NCBI RefSeq assembly: GCF_000315625.1
Contig: NW_005434669.1
Span: forward strand, 498,004 to 562,003
Source: Guillardia theta CCMP2712
Lineage: Eukaryota; Cryptophyceae; Pyrenomonadales; Geminigeraceae
Direction: 5' to 3'
DNA: 64,000 bases
The notes below the pieces were generated by a model, which saw nothing but the letters and a program-made list of their open reading frames with translations, ran no database searches and was not told the origin of the DNA. The position numbers and the translations under genes are program-made. Every line of letters starts with the position of its first letter. Within the stretch, counting starts at the first letter, position 1. Positions 1 to 10,505 of this stretch are shown here, in pieces.

Positions 1-519
1 TCTCGTCGATCGCTGCGGTTCTAACGCAATCCTTCTGTACAGTTGAGACGCTGAAGGTGCTGAGTGCTGTGAGCAAAGCCGGGGTTCTCAGCAAGGTTGA
101 AAAATCTGGACTCCTAAGCAAGTTGGAAAAATCTGTAATCTATAAGAACCGCATGTGCTTGCAATACATTAACTTCGTTCCGTACGCAGGGAGCGCTGTC
201 GAAGGCCGAGGAATTGCTTCCGCTTTTGGATGATTATCGCGTGATCTCACTGACAAAGAAGATTGTCAGCGTGTCACCGGGAACGCTTTACTTCTATGCG
301 GTACTCCAAGTCGTTCATGAGATTTGTCACTGACTCGATTGCTAGATGCTTGCCTTGGGCGCCGACGCTGCTGTAATCGCTGGCGTACCTGACAACAGTG
401 GCGCGCTCATTGCTGCTCAAGTAGCAACGACCGTTGCAATCCTTCCCCTTGTTGGAGCTCTCATCGTCGGAGGAAAGATCAACTCAATCATCCAGGGGAA
501 TGAGCCACTCAAGCTTTGA
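1..519 (+). CDS. DUF1118-like plastid protein, 3' part
   Basis: Three exons of a gene cut by the window start: 1-134 (open at the 5' end), 190-300 and 346-519, with introns 135-189 (55 nt) and 301-345 (45 nt), both GT-AG and in phase. The product has repeated LSKVEKSGLLSK-type helices, then SKAEELLPLLDDY, and ends in two hydrophobic Ala/Val/Gly-rich segments (around 370-440 and 440-480) before the stop at 517-519. This arrangement resembles the DUF1118 family of algal and plant plastid proteins, whose function is not established. The family call rests on remembered motif style, not on a search. An intron end near base 41 is possible, so the first 40 bases may not all be coding. Confidence 0.5.
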
Positions 520-2150
520 AAGATTTCGTTGTTTCAATAGTAATACAGTAAAGAATCGTTTTCTCGACCTCGATGCCCCCTAGGACCGGAATTCGACAGG
601 GCCCGTACATTTTACATCTTCGTGTGGTGGTACCATGTGCTTGTGTAATCGAGTGAAGGCACAACTCGGATCCTCTGCAAACAATTTCATGTTCAAGACA
701 AGCAGAAGAAACCTCAGAACAGTACTCACTGTAATCAGGATTATCCTGCACCAATTCTGGATCCGCCCCGAAGCTCTTAAAATAGTCCAATCGATTCCTG
801 AACAAGTACTTAATGGATTACAACTGTTGTTCCGTGCGGAATACCTGTTCAAATTCCTCATGTGGAAATTTTGTGGATCTTTGATTGTCGGTATCTTTGG
901 GCGAACCTGGACAAATGCTCGTGTCAGAGTGACACAAAATCAACATATTCTTCACCAGCGAAGCATTTGCCGGAACCATGGGAACTGTGAAGCTGGATGA
1001 AAAATTCCTGAATGTTCCTGGATATTTCTCCCCGTCGAATGCTGGAGCATCAACCTGCGCGGCAGCTCAATAGAATGTCCCAGGGCACAACAAGCCTCAT
1101 GATGCCTTGCAAGACTCTAGAGATAGTTTCGCGTTACGTCCATCATCTATGTCCTGATCTTTTGCCATACACTGCTCGACGGTTAAAAAGCTAAAGATGC
1201 ATTTGTTATTCCATACCTTCGTTCCGTGGTCCCACATTGTCCTAAGACAAAACGCGGAAACCGTGTCCCAGATCTTGCATCGTTTCATTTTCACCTTGCG
1301 TAAAGGGTCAATCAAAAAGCCACGAGGAGTAAGAACATCCGAGTGAGATTACATCGCAGAAGTTGCCAAACCAAAGGGCGTTTCCGTTGTGACGCAGATC
1401 GCAATCCTGGAACACAAAAGAATTGATGGGGGTAAACAAGTATGTATAGAACAACCAGCACTTCTGCCTGGCACCAGTCCACAACACCAATAGCTTGATG
1501 ACAAAATTCGATGACAGTCTTTGTTACCGATAGAAATGCTTTTTCGCACACAACAACTCCCCAACCCGTAGGAACTCCTTCCTTGACCCCTCCCAGGGCA
1601 CACTGCTTCCATTTTAGATCCCCTTCACCCATCTTGACTACAAACCTGTACAACTTTAAGCTTGACACGTGGAAACTTGACAAAACGAGGAGGCAACACA
1701 GGGGTGCCAGGAACTTTGGGTCGTTTCCTTTGGAGCAATCAGCTAAGGGAAAGGGCTAACACTCATGATTAAACCTTGCCAGTGGGAGACGACTTACCCC
1801 CTTGCAGTAAATCGCATCACCCGCTGGATGATCGGAGCGGATGCTACATTCCTGCCAACAACAAGTTTTGAGTTGGATGCATTCGATTGTTGAGCGAAAG
1901 CTTACCTCTACCTCCCACTCTCCAGCAAAAATATACAAGCAAGATGCTCGATGGGCAAACCAATCTATGCCCCTGATTCGAATTCATTACTCACATCACA
2001 ACTGGACTGTAATCTGAACCTGATTGCGCATGCACCGACTCTCTTCGTCGTACACAAAATACTCAGCGTTGCTTCCACCTTGGCTCCTGGTTCCCCAATA
2101 ATGCTACAGGCATGCTGAAGCAAGACAGTAAGACACAGCTAGATTAAAAT
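520..2150. other. No secure gene; possible spliced minus-strand gene
   Basis: I could not build a convincing gene here. On the minus strand between about 1990 and 1097 there are exon-like pieces with good splice sites. One ends in a short acidic tail with the stop near 1097, after putative introns of about 45-55 nt. The joined product matches nothing I recognise and its 5' end is unclear. Between 520 and 1000 both strands carry only short open frames without family features. Confidence 0.25.
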
Positions 2151-3088
2151 TTAATGCAGCACCTTCATGTGGATCAAATCTGGCCAGGTTCGGTTGTCGT
2201 CATCTTCTTCAGGGTAGTCATGGACAACCTGGACATACCAACATTGAATAGTGATTAAGTTGAAGCAAACAAAGTTATCACCATGTAAGGTCCATGAGAA
2301 ACCGGCTTGCAAAAAGAATTCGTCAATCATACATTGGTCAACCACCTTTAGAAAGACCTCCAGTATGAAGTTGTAACCTTCATTAGGGATCTCCAAGATA
2401 GCTTCCTTGAGAGTCTTGAACCGCTCCCCTGGAATTTTGATGTTTGGGTCGGATGAAACATCAGTCATCATATCAGCTCTTTGAATATTTAACACGCCAT
2501 CAATCAGGCGTGAATACTCTGACTGAAAATATGTCATTCTGTCGCACTGCATGGACAAATCACTGCATGCCTCATTCCCATCGCTGTCCGGCAACGCAGA
2601 ATCTGTTATCAGAGCTCCGAGCTTTGACTCCGTTTCGTCGATATACCTGGTGGAGCTTTCAGGCTTTTGCATGAGATCAGAGAATAAAAACACTCGTACT
2701 TATCGCTGGAAAATTCTTTCTCACCAAATGCGGATTCTAATTCCCATTTCGTTCTTTCCTGTTCCTCCCTTAACAATCGCTCATCGATCTGCAATGAGCG
2801 ATTCAGGGGCCTTGAAGGGTAGGTGCTCCTGTTTTCAATCTCATGGAGCATTTGGATTGGAATTTCGTCTAGAACACTTGAAAAATCCAGCTCATTCGTT
2901 ACGGAACCACCTCTGATACGAAGTTGGTTCAAAGCACGGTCGGTGTGGTAGTGTTTGATGCAAGAAAGCGAATGAACGCGAGGAAACGAGCTCTGAGTGA
3001 CCGTCACCCCACTTGATGAGATACAGCAGAAAAGGAACACGAATACAAGATTGAGCACATTAGCACCACTTGACCGAAGTACATCCAT
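2151..3088 (-). CDS. Secreted or plastid-targeted unknown protein
   Basis: The product is unrecognised. The model has three exons: 3088-2700, 2655-2271 and 2228-2151, with introns 2656-2699 (44 nt) and 2229-2270 (42 nt). Both introns keep the frame and match the intron size of neighbouring genes. The start at 3088 was chosen because it is followed directly by a hydrophobic signal-like stretch (NVLNLVFVFLFCCISSSG, about residues 10-27). Upstream in-frame ATGs at 3118 and higher would bury that stretch. After the signal come a SFPRV segment and an IRGG motif, which could belong to a bipartite plastid-targeting leader; that is inference. The mature part is acidic and soluble, with no known domain seen. 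The last exon is short, so the exact C-terminus is less certain. Confidence 0.55.
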
Positions 3089-3231
3089 GGTGTGACGTTC
3101 CCAAATATTCTCGCTCATGCAAGTCATGGGGGTATCATTTGACATCTTGCTTTCTGCCCCACGTCTCTGGCGTTCCATTTATGGCGCTCGTCGCTCTTGT
3201 TGTTCCTTGCCATACCAACCTGATTTACACT

Positions 3232-3274
3232 GCCATCAGCGGGCCATCAGCGGGCCATCAGCGGGCCATCAGCC
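3232..3274. repeat. 11-bp tandem repeat, about four units
   Basis: The unit GCCATCAGCGG is repeated almost perfectly from 3232, with the last copy partial. It lies just upstream of the minus-strand secreted-protein gene. Confidence 0.85.
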
Positions 3275-3339
3275 GCATTTTCTAGCCAAGTCTTCAAGTT
3301 TTACTCAATGTTTTTGAGAAGGCAAACTAGTACCGCGTA

Positions 3340-3560
3340 CTGAATTTTACTCGGCGGCCGGGCCCCGGGCCCGGCGCCGCTTCAATGTCGGACTCGAGTC
3401 GCTCCGAGTCGGAAGGTCCATCAACCCGGCGTGGCTCAGTGGCCCCCGGTGGCAGTGCTGGACTACTGCTGGAGTCACGGAGACGGTCCGGCGGCCGGGC
3501 CCGGCCGCCGGGGCCGCGGCGACTCGAAACTTGCTTCCGGGAAATCCGGGAAACACAGTC
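3340..3560. repeat. GC-rich island, copy 1
   Basis: Dense CCGG, GGCCC and GGCCGGG blocks are mixed with GACTCGAG, GAGTCGG and GAGTCACGG words. It ends beside the TTTACTCAAAGTTAAG motif at 3566. I see no coding frame with protein features in it. Confidence 0.6.
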
Positions 3561-3565
3561 CTTTC

Positions 3566-3604
3566 TTTACTCAAAGTTAAGTTAAAAATCAGTACGAGGA
3601 CAAC
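3566..3604 (+). repeat. TTTACTCAAAGTTAAG motif, copy 1
   Basis: The motif TTTACTCAAAGTTAAGTT is followed by an A-run and CAGTACGAGGACAA. About 37 bases are almost identical to 7468-7504, with one extra A here. It sits directly after GC island 1. Confidence 0.8.
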
Positions 3605-4751
3605 AGTCCGGTCATGAGTCAAGTTGAATGATGCTGACAATCAGGCTCAGTACAAATATTTTAAACAAATAATAAAGATCGTGCTAATTACTCAGTGACT
3701 CTAGTAGTACTAGTGGCTGCCCGAAATAAAAATAAACTTTATTTTTTGTGCCCATGGCTGGAGGACGCTGGTGGCATGGCTGCAGCCCGGACGAATCCAA
3801 ACTTTAGTCAACAATATCCGAAGGAACCAGTGATGCTGGTGGACCCGAGTACTGTCAGCAACCCATTTTACCGGTCTGATTAGAGCCGTTAGCACGGTGG
3901 GTGGTCAACAAAAATCAAAACGTCGGGGTCATTTGAAGTGGAAAGGAGGGGTGGTGATGGTTGTCGTGAGTGGGATTTGCCCACCAGAGGTGGTCAGAAT
4001 ATGCCGCAGAGCGCTGTTGTGCAAAGGCAGGCTAAGGTAGATCATTTCATGAGTAAGTCAATAGTAAATATTGCAATACCACGAGGCAGTGAGCTTTTCC
4101 CTGGCGAGTCGAAAGGCAGTGGTCTCACGACAAGGCTTGCTGACTCGGCCACCCCACCCCGAGATGTTGTTAAGATACCATAGCCTTGAAGAATGAATAT
4201 TCTATAGGTGAAGCAATAGGTTACCAAGGCTAAGTGCATAGCATTTGCCACCCTACCCCCCTTGTATCGGCCTTCTGCGGTACTGCTGATGATGAGACAG
4301 AACATTGTAAGGTAGTATTTTACCACTTCAAAAATACCGTCAGCATATCTGAAAATAAGTGAGATAAAACATTGTTAAGCAAATCTGAGCCTTCGAGATG
4401 TCGGATGTGGGTTGTATGTTTGACGAAAAAGCATCTTTTTGAATCTTAAAGGGTGCCAACAGTCAGCAAATCTCGTTCCCCCTCCTGTGACTCCTAGTCA
4501 CAGCGTACTTCTTTGTCGAGCCGAGTAAGCAAACAAAGCAACAGCAAACAAAGCAACAGCAACCAAAACCAACAACCCTTCCAAAATCCCGCTGCTTCCC
4601 TCTCCCAAACTCTTTCACTCTCGTCCCTCCTTTGCTTTCGTCCCATATCTCTGTCTCTCCCTCAAACTTCCTTTCTATCCTAACCGACAAGAGCTGTCAG
4701 AAAGGTTCCTCATTTCCTGTGCAGCACAGCAAACTCTATCTCAGAAACGTC
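3605..4751. other. Intergenic; leader region of the PAS gene
   Basis: No gene seen. The stretch holds ordinary mixed sequence with some CCACCCTACCCC-type runs (4140-4270). From about 4550 to 4680 a pyrimidine-rich CTTTC/CTCTC tract leads into the PAS-domain gene and is probably its core promoter and 5' leader. The open frame continues upstream of the chosen ATG to about 4632 but has no ATG there. Confidence 0.4.
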
Positions 4752-6137
4752 ATGGTGGACTCCATCAGAGTTGCTCCTTGGCAAATGCCAGTGATGCCAT
4801 CTTCCAAGAAATCCTACCAATTCGAAGCAGACACAACCAGTGACGACGGCGATTTCATGGAACAGATCAAGGATCTGATGTTTGAAGAAGAATGCCAAGT
4901 AGCAATTTCTCTGGAATCGCCTTTGAAGATCTTGCGGACTAACGACGAATGGCTCAAGAAATTTGGATACTCCCGATCAACCATTACCAGCCGAACACTG
5001 CGAATTGTGCAAGGACCATACACGCATACAGCTAATTTGCATCAATTGTTAATGAAGGCCTCGACGGAGAAATCAGCCGAAGCTCACTTGACGCTGTATT
5101 CCAGCGATGGAACACCAATGCTGTTGAGGACAGTGGCACGGGTTCATAATTTTCGGTCGCAACAAGTGTGCGTTCTCGAGATGTTTAACTCGGAGGCCAT
5201 GACGATATCAGAAGCGATGAAAGATGAAAACGTTGCGAAAGGGCTGATGTGCACATCAAGACCAAGGAGGTTCACTTTTGCAAGCTCACAATTCTCGAGG
5301 CTGTTTGGCTTCACGGAGCAGCAGTCACAGAACTGTGCCCCAAGAATGATTGAAGGACCGCAAACGGATGTCCACACGTTCCAGTCGATGATTACCAACT
5401 GCAAGAGAGGAGTCGTACAAGACGGCCACATCGTCTTTTACTCTAGTCAGTGTGTGCCGATTTCTTGCAATCTGACCATGTTTCCCATCTCTGATTGCGG
5501 TGGAAACATTTCGCATGTTCTCGTCAAGTACTACCCTGAAGCCCTTCAAACCCTACCTATGGAAGCCTGTGCAATGGCTACCAGCACCGACATGTGTATG
5601 CCTGCTCCAGTGAAGTTTCCAATCAAGAGAAACAAGCACTGGATGCTGACTTCGCAGGACAATGGGCGTGCAAGAACAAATCGCGCCATCGGTTTGGATC
5701 TCCAAACAGAAGTGGAAGACATGAAAAGGATGAATGAGCATGGACCGTATCAGCAGCCTCAAGCGCCTGGTCGACCCTCACATACTTTCCGTGCCGAGAG
5801 CGTTGCAACCACCGAAGCCGAAGCAGAGATCGAAGAAGATGTCGCGATGGGTGCATACGATACCAAGTCACGATCTCTGAGCGAATCGCCACGTTGTCGG
5901 CGAAATTCACTGGATGCAACTCTGTACAAGAACATCTCCCACCTATGGTCCTTTGTCATGGTCTTTTGCTGTTACTTTGCTGCATTGCCATTGGCGGCGA
6001 AGAAGGCCTATTCTAATAACACACTTGAGCACAAGCTCAGAGGGCGCAACTGTATGATCAGCTCCGATTTTTCAAAATCGTTCAAAATGAGTGGAAAGGA
6101 AAGGAGGGTAATGGACTCCTGGATTCATCTCGACTGA
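4752..6137 (+). CDS. Protein with two LOV-like PAS domains
   Basis: Intronless, 461 residues from the first ATG. There are two PAS domains of LOV type: one at about residues 50-135 (LKILRTNDEWLKKFGYS, RTLRIVQGP, SSDGTPMLL) and one at about 172-247 (SRLFGFTEQ, RMIEGPQTD, PISCNLTMFPI). LOV domains bind flavin and form a photoadduct on the Cys of GRNCRFLQGP. In domain 1 the matching stretch reads SRTLRIVQGP, with no Cys. In domain 2 an NC pair (194-195) lies two residues further from the GP, so the aligned position is Pro. Photochemistry is therefore doubtful. A Ser/Arg-rich stretch with RRNS (383-386) and a hydrophobic Cys-rich segment near 398-416 follow; the latter could be a tail anchor. The role may be sensing or scaffolding. 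The PAS call is fairly secure, the function unknown. Confidence 0.7.
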   Translation: MVDSIRVAPWQMPVMPSSKKSYQFEADTTSDDGDFMEQIKDLMFEEECQVAISLESPLKILRTNDEWLKKFGYSRSTITSRTLRIVQGPYTHTANLHQLLMKASTEKSAEAHLTLYSSDGTPMLLRTVARVHNFRSQQVCVLEMFNSEAMTISEAMKDENVAKGLMCTSRPRRFTFASSQFSRLFGFTEQQSQNCAPRMIEGPQTDVHTFQSMITNCKRGVVQDGHIVFYSSQCVPISCNLTMFPISDCGGNISHVLVKYYPEALQTLPMEACAMATSTDMCMPAPVKFPIKRNKHWMLTSQDNGRARTNRAIGLDLQTEVEDMKRMNEHGPYQQPQAPGRPSHTFRAESVATTEAEAEIEEDVAMGAYDTKSRSLSESPRCRRNSLDATLYKNISHLWSFVMVFCCYFAALPLAAKKAYSNNTLEHKLRGRNCMISSDFSKSFKMSGKERRVMDSWIHLD

Positions 6138-6289
6138 ATCTTGGATCAATGTAATCGTTTTTCATGTTTTCGATGTTTATAGTTTTCTTCAATAAATGTG
6201 AATTTGCAGTTCAAGAAAGCCTGAGTCAGATCGCCATGTTGTTGCAGGCCTGATTAAGCTGTTGCAAGTTTATGATTCAGCATGAGATC

Positions 6290-7195
6290 TCAAATTGGTT
6301 TCACCTTGCCAATGGAAGAAAGAAGCAATTCAAATTCTGTCTCATCCAGCTCCATCACGACTTCCTCTAATTGCCCGGCTCCATCGCTAAGGAATAAAAT
6401 GACCTGTGCATTCGATTAAGGCTATAATCTTCCCCCTTTCATGCCTCGAAACAACCTGAAGATGAGGGATCCGCAATCCAGAAAAGCAGCTGAAAGAAAA
6501 ATCAGTGACTACAGACGCAACACTAATATCCTTCTTACTTGCTTTCAAGGGAAAGGTTTAATCTCCAGTCAAAGTCAACCAAGTATTTTCCTGTAAAGCG
6601 AAGTCTTCAGCAGGACCTGGGGTTTTACTTTCGAACAAAGGAGGTGCCTGAAAGCTGACTTGATTGCAAAATGCAAGCTTTTCTGAAACATCGAGATAAA
6701 CGACAAATTCAAAAAACATCTACATTCAAACCTTAGCTCAGGAAGCCTCTTGCTAAAAGCAGACGATGCTGCCTGAGCCTAAGCGCACATCAGTTTCGAA
6801 ACATCTTGCCCGTTGAGATACAATGATACCCGAGAATCTTGTACGCCTGCATCTTTCAACTGAAATAACATCAACTTAAATCATGAAAGACGTACGGTTA
6901 CCAGAGCGACAATTTCTTTTTCCGGATTGCCGGTTTGCATCGCCCTCCGAACGAACATGCCGTACGCCTAGGAAACCATCATACAAGTAGTTGAATGTCA
7001 TGCCAAACCTCTACAGCTGCAAGTTCTCCATTAACAGCAACTTCATCTCTCCTGCCTTTTCTGGACTCAGCGAGAAAGGTCTGAAACGCACATGATCTCA
7101 CTCGTGTTTTGGCAGAAAAGATCAATAGCACTGTTCATCAAAATTTCATGATGATTCCCACTGGCATCCGAAAGAGAAAGCACGTCTTGAATCAT
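6290..7195 (-). CDS. COMM domain-containing protein
   Basis: Spliced gene on the minus strand, starting at ATG 7195 (MIQDVLSLSD). The last exon is 6403-6290 and reads VILFLSDGAG ... VVMELDETEFELLLSSIGK. Before it, joined in phase by GT-AG introns, come a small exon reading SGLRIPHLQ and one reading KYLVDFDWRLNLSLES. Helical upstream exons include LKDAGVQDSR and AQAASSAFSKRLPEL. The pattern FDWRL, then SGL..P.LQ.IL, then a final ELDETEFELLL helix, is the COMM-domain signature as I know it. COMMD proteins form the Commander complex, which recycles endosomal cargo with the retriever complex. I cannot say which paralogue (COMMD1-10) this is. It is convergent with the PAS gene, 152 bp apart. Exon limits upstream of 6700 are approximate. 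Confidence 0.65.
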
Positions 7196-7467
7196 GACAG
7201 TATGTCAGAACGTGTCGAACAGGTCCGGATCTGAGCTTTCCATCCAATATTTCCTCAGTCCTAAACCAAAATGTCGAATTTCTTTCGACCTCCATCATTC
7301 AACGGTCTCAAGGTGTATACCTGCGTTCGTTTCTACACTGTTTATCCCCATTCCAACTTCTCTTCTCCTTCCCATGCCTCTACCCATGCTTCTGTCCCTT
7401 CCCTGCACCCCTGTGTACCTGCCATCGACGAGCTGTTGTGACACGAACACAATCCTGAGCTTGACCC

Positions 7468-7504
7468 TTTACTCAAAGTTAAGTTAAAATCAGTACGAGG
7501 ACAA
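7468..7504 (+). repeat. TTTACTCAAAGTTAAG motif, copy 2
   Basis: Almost identical to 3566-3604 over about 37 bases. It lies about 120 bp beyond the 3' end of the reverse-transcriptase remnant. Confidence 0.8.
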
Positions 7505-7620
7505 TCAGGAGAGTCGAGGAGGCTTGACCCTGACACTGTCGCACAGGCCAAACGGCGAGAAGAGAAAGACAGCGAGAACCAAACCTAAACCTGCCGACTG
7601 CTGTCCCCCAAACTTAACTG

Positions 7621-9320
7621 ATACCTTCACTTAACGGCGCGCAGGACAAGTCCCCCGCGCGGCCATGCCAGCGATGTCGCGGTGGCCGCCGCCGAAGGAA
7701 TGAGACGCATACCGGGATGCACCCGCGATGATGGCAGCGTAGGACAGGGAGGCCTTGAGCTGACGGAAGATCCTGGACCGAATGCGTTTGCAAGTCGGAT
7801 CACCTGAGACGTCTTGCGAGGCCGAGAGACCATCCAGCGCTGCCGTTTCCTTGTTCGCCGAGCGATCCGCCAGCCACCACAGAAAGCGCAACGCATCGTC
7901 CTGCAAGAGGCCATCAGTGCTGGCGATGATGGGAAGAAAGGCCTTTGGCGGGACGTGCTGAGCATATGCATTACGATGCCCTCGGATCTTCCGCTGTGCT
8001 GCCGCTTGCAGTTTGCTCCGAGCGAGGTCCGGTATTCCATCATTGTCAAAAACATGTGACATGCTGAAGTCCAGGATTAACCCATGCCATCCGCCGCCAG
8101 TAGCCATCAGTTGTGGAAGTTCAAAGTCCCCTACATGATGATCTTCAGGGCCATGTTGGGAAACGTTCTGCCTGGTGCCGGGTACGCCTTGCACGTGGAC
8201 GCGGCATCTCACTCCGGAATCTTTGATGAGGGTACTGAGGACGGCATTGCACTTCTCATGCGCATCAGTCCATAACTGGCTGCGGTGCCTGCAGGTTGCC
8301 ATGTGTGTGGTCCCCCCAGGATGACGAAGAAGATGATGGCATCGATCGCAGTGCGGCGGGAGGTCAACCGGCAATCCATGAAGAAACTTGTCAGCGGCAG
8401 CCACCAAGCTGATGGGCTGCTGCTCAAAGATCCCAAGGTTTGTACTTTCCATAGTCGAGTGCCAAATCGTGCGCTGAGGGGTAAACTGAGACAGAAGTTC
8501 ATCAACCGGGTGGCCTGGTACTCGAAGGGGAGTAGAGAAGCTGGAGTGGTGTGCCAACAAAGATCTCTGGCGCTCTGAAAGGTGAGCCCGAATACTGCGG
8601 AACCGGGGAAACTCCGAGAGGAACTGAGCCGTGAGCTCCCGCTGGGCGGGGATGAAAAGCGCACTGCCCGACGTCCCAAATAATTCAGGCGAGGGGATCC
8701 AGCCATTGTCGCACGCCTGAGGAAGCTCCGCCAAGGAGGTGTACGCCGAGATGCCCTGCTCCATCAAGTGCCTGTGAGTGTCCAAGAAGGCAGCAAGCAT
8801 GGGGACAACATCCCCAGCGTCCGCTTGCTGCGGTTGGCGGATTCGAAGCTCAGTGTCAGAAATGATCCGGTGGAAGAGTGGCGGTGTAGGGAAAGTCCAA
8901 TGCTGGAAGATGGCAATTTCACCCGCCCATTTGAGAAACTTGGCAGTCGCCGACCAGAATGCGGTGTAGGCCACGCCCTCCTGCGGGGTGAACCCATCTC
9001 CTCCAGCACTATAAGGCAACTGACGTTTGAAGTAGGCGAACTGAAGGTCAGATGGAGGGGTGCCAGGGGCAGGTTGCAGGACACTGAGATGAACCCTCCT
9101 GTGCCTGGTTCTGTGGCCACTGAAACACCTTCGCCAGGAGACGGAGATTCGCGACGTCAAAGCACTTGCACTGGGCAGCGGTCAAGGCCGGGGAGATTCC
9201 ACGCAAGAAATATTGGAGGGTGGGAACGTGGGTCGTTTTCAAGAGCTGCTTGAGACCCAACGCAATGGGAAATTGTTCCAACTGGGTCAATTCAGCATTG
9301 AGGGCATTCACCTTGGCAGT
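7621..9320 (-). pseudogene. Decayed retroelement: RT thumb and C-terminal domain
   Basis: Minus-strand reading from about 9311 gives an RT-like segment (LTQLEQFPIALGLKQLLKT, then FDVANLRLLAKVFQWPQ). The frame then shifts near 9100-9130 and runs open for about 490 codons to the stop at 7631. This part carries the long conserved tail seen after the reverse-transcriptase domain in non-LTR-like elements of algae and oomycetes, with features such as WHGLILDFSMSHVF, KIRGHRNAYAQ and SYAAIIAGASRYASHSFGGGHRD. A zinc-knuckle-like CDRCHHLLRHPGGTTHMATCRH lies in the middle. The catalytic fingers and palm (the YADD-type motif) are missing. The element is thus 5' truncated, cut at the GC island near 9325, and frameshifted, and it is not functional alone. 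GC content is higher than in neighbouring genes. Confidence 0.7.
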
Positions 9321-9324
9321 GATA

Positions 9325-9430
9325 AACTCTGAGCAGTCCGGCAGTCCGGACTACCGGACCCCGGGCCCGGGGCCCTCGACCTCACAGAGTCACCTAATGA
9401 ACCGTTTTACTCAAAGTTAAGTGAACCGTT
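9325..9430. repeat. GC island copy 2 with TTTACTCAAAGTTAAG motif
   Basis: Reads GGCAGTCCGGACTACCGG, then CCCGGGCCCGGGGCC and CAGAGTCACC, then TTTACTCAAAGTTAAGTG at 9406-9423. It sits exactly where the retroelement fragment is truncated. Confidence 0.65.
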
Positions 9431-10169
9431 CAGATTCGTCACGGCGCCAACCGTTGAATTGGTCCACCGTCAAGTCAACAGTTCGAAGTCATCAGAGTGG
9501 TGCGTGCCTTTTGCCGCCTGGCCGTGATGATTCTACACCGGCCGCAACATCAACGTCAGGCTGGCGCCAAACTTCAACCTTGAGCAAAATCACTTAAGGT
9601 CTCGCTATCAGAATCACTGACCTGCATGGTTGCCACTCCACCCTTTAGTAGGCTTCCGGCGTAGGAGATAGGTACTATAGTTTTAAACGACGTTTCGAAG
9701 CAACGGCCGTCCTTGTTCACAAGACCCGGTCATGTATTCCACCCCACCCCCTCCTGGGCCGGGAGCAAAGTGGTGCCGGAACTCCGAACTCAGGGGCTAT
9801 TGCAAGCGTCTACAGACAGCTTTTAGCCCTATCTCAACGTACGTTGGAGGATGATGTTCGAAATAAAAGGTTTTCGGAATCTGGAAGGAGCTCCGATATT
9901 GCTAAAAATAATCTTTTCAAAGAATGAGGGAAAACTGCTGACATCCGAATCCCATAAAAAACAGAGGAAGCATTTGTGCACATCCCAGTCCACGAAACCG
10001 AAAGGCAAAAAGTACACAAAGAAGGACAAGAGCAGAGGAAAGGAGACTCGTCAAGAACAATCTGAAAGCAAAGACTCATTCTCAAGCAGGAATACAAATC
10101 AATCTCTACTGTACATTACAGCTTCAATCTCAAATTCATACTACTAAAAAACTCTCATTCGTAATCGAA
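9431..10169. other. Intergenic, upstream of first SILK/RVxF gene
   Basis: No gene supported. A Lys/Ser-rich open frame at 9851-10147 has no recognisable domain and probably belongs to the 5' leader of the gene at 10170. Confidence 0.4.
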
Positions 10170-10505
10170 ATGCAAGCCATCACAGACCCGAGCCAACTTT
10201 TCGAATGGGTCGGGAATTTGTTCCAGCAAAATCAAAATGGAGGCACTGCTCAACAAGCTAACGCTCTTCAGACATCACAACAGCGAGTATGTGCTCCCCG
10301 CTCTGTACTAAGACGAAACCGTGCTCGGAATGTCCCCAAAAGAGTAACGTTTTCTGTGGAAATCGCAAATAGTGTTACGATTCCGGTCAGCTGCATCTCT
10401 CCCAGCTTCAAATCAAGCAGAAATGTAAGATTGTCAAGACCCTGCCACCATCCGACATCACCGTCAGCATCTACCTCTCACAAACAAACTTTCTTGATGA
10501 TGTAG
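10170..10505 (+). CDS. Small protein with SILK-like and RVxF motifs (A)
   Basis: Intronless, 111 residues. The N-terminus MQAITDPSQLFEWVGNLF forms a short amphipathic helix. After a Gln-rich linker comes RSVLRR (44-49), then KRVTF (57-61) followed by SVEIAN, then a Ser-rich basic tail. KRVTF fits the known RVxF docking motif of protein phosphatase 1 (PP1) regulators, and SVLR resembles the SILK motif that lies N-terminal to RVxF in several of them. Two further genes nearby (11102-11398 and 13726-14226) share the WVxxLF helix and both motifs in the same order, so all three are paralogues. A role as PP1 regulators is inference; no such family is known to me. An AATAAA-like signal follows near 10556. 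Confidence 0.65.
   Translation: MQAITDPSQLFEWVGNLFQQNQNGGTAQQANALQTSQQRVCAPRSVLRRNRARNVPKRVTFSVEIANSVTIPVSCISPSFKSSRNVRLSRPCHHPTSPSASTSHKQTFLMM

Noticed and set aside
3232-3274. 11-bp tandem repeat as a CRISPR-like or regulatory array
   Set aside because: Units are contiguous without spacers and only four copies; a plain minisatellite explains it.
7579-7591. CTAAACC repeats as an interstitial telomere
   Set aside because: Only about two units here and at 16577-16590; too short to distinguish from chance.
9851-10147. Lys/Ser-rich 98-codon frame
   Set aside because: Low complexity and ending just before the start of the SILK/RVxF gene; better explained as its 5' leader.
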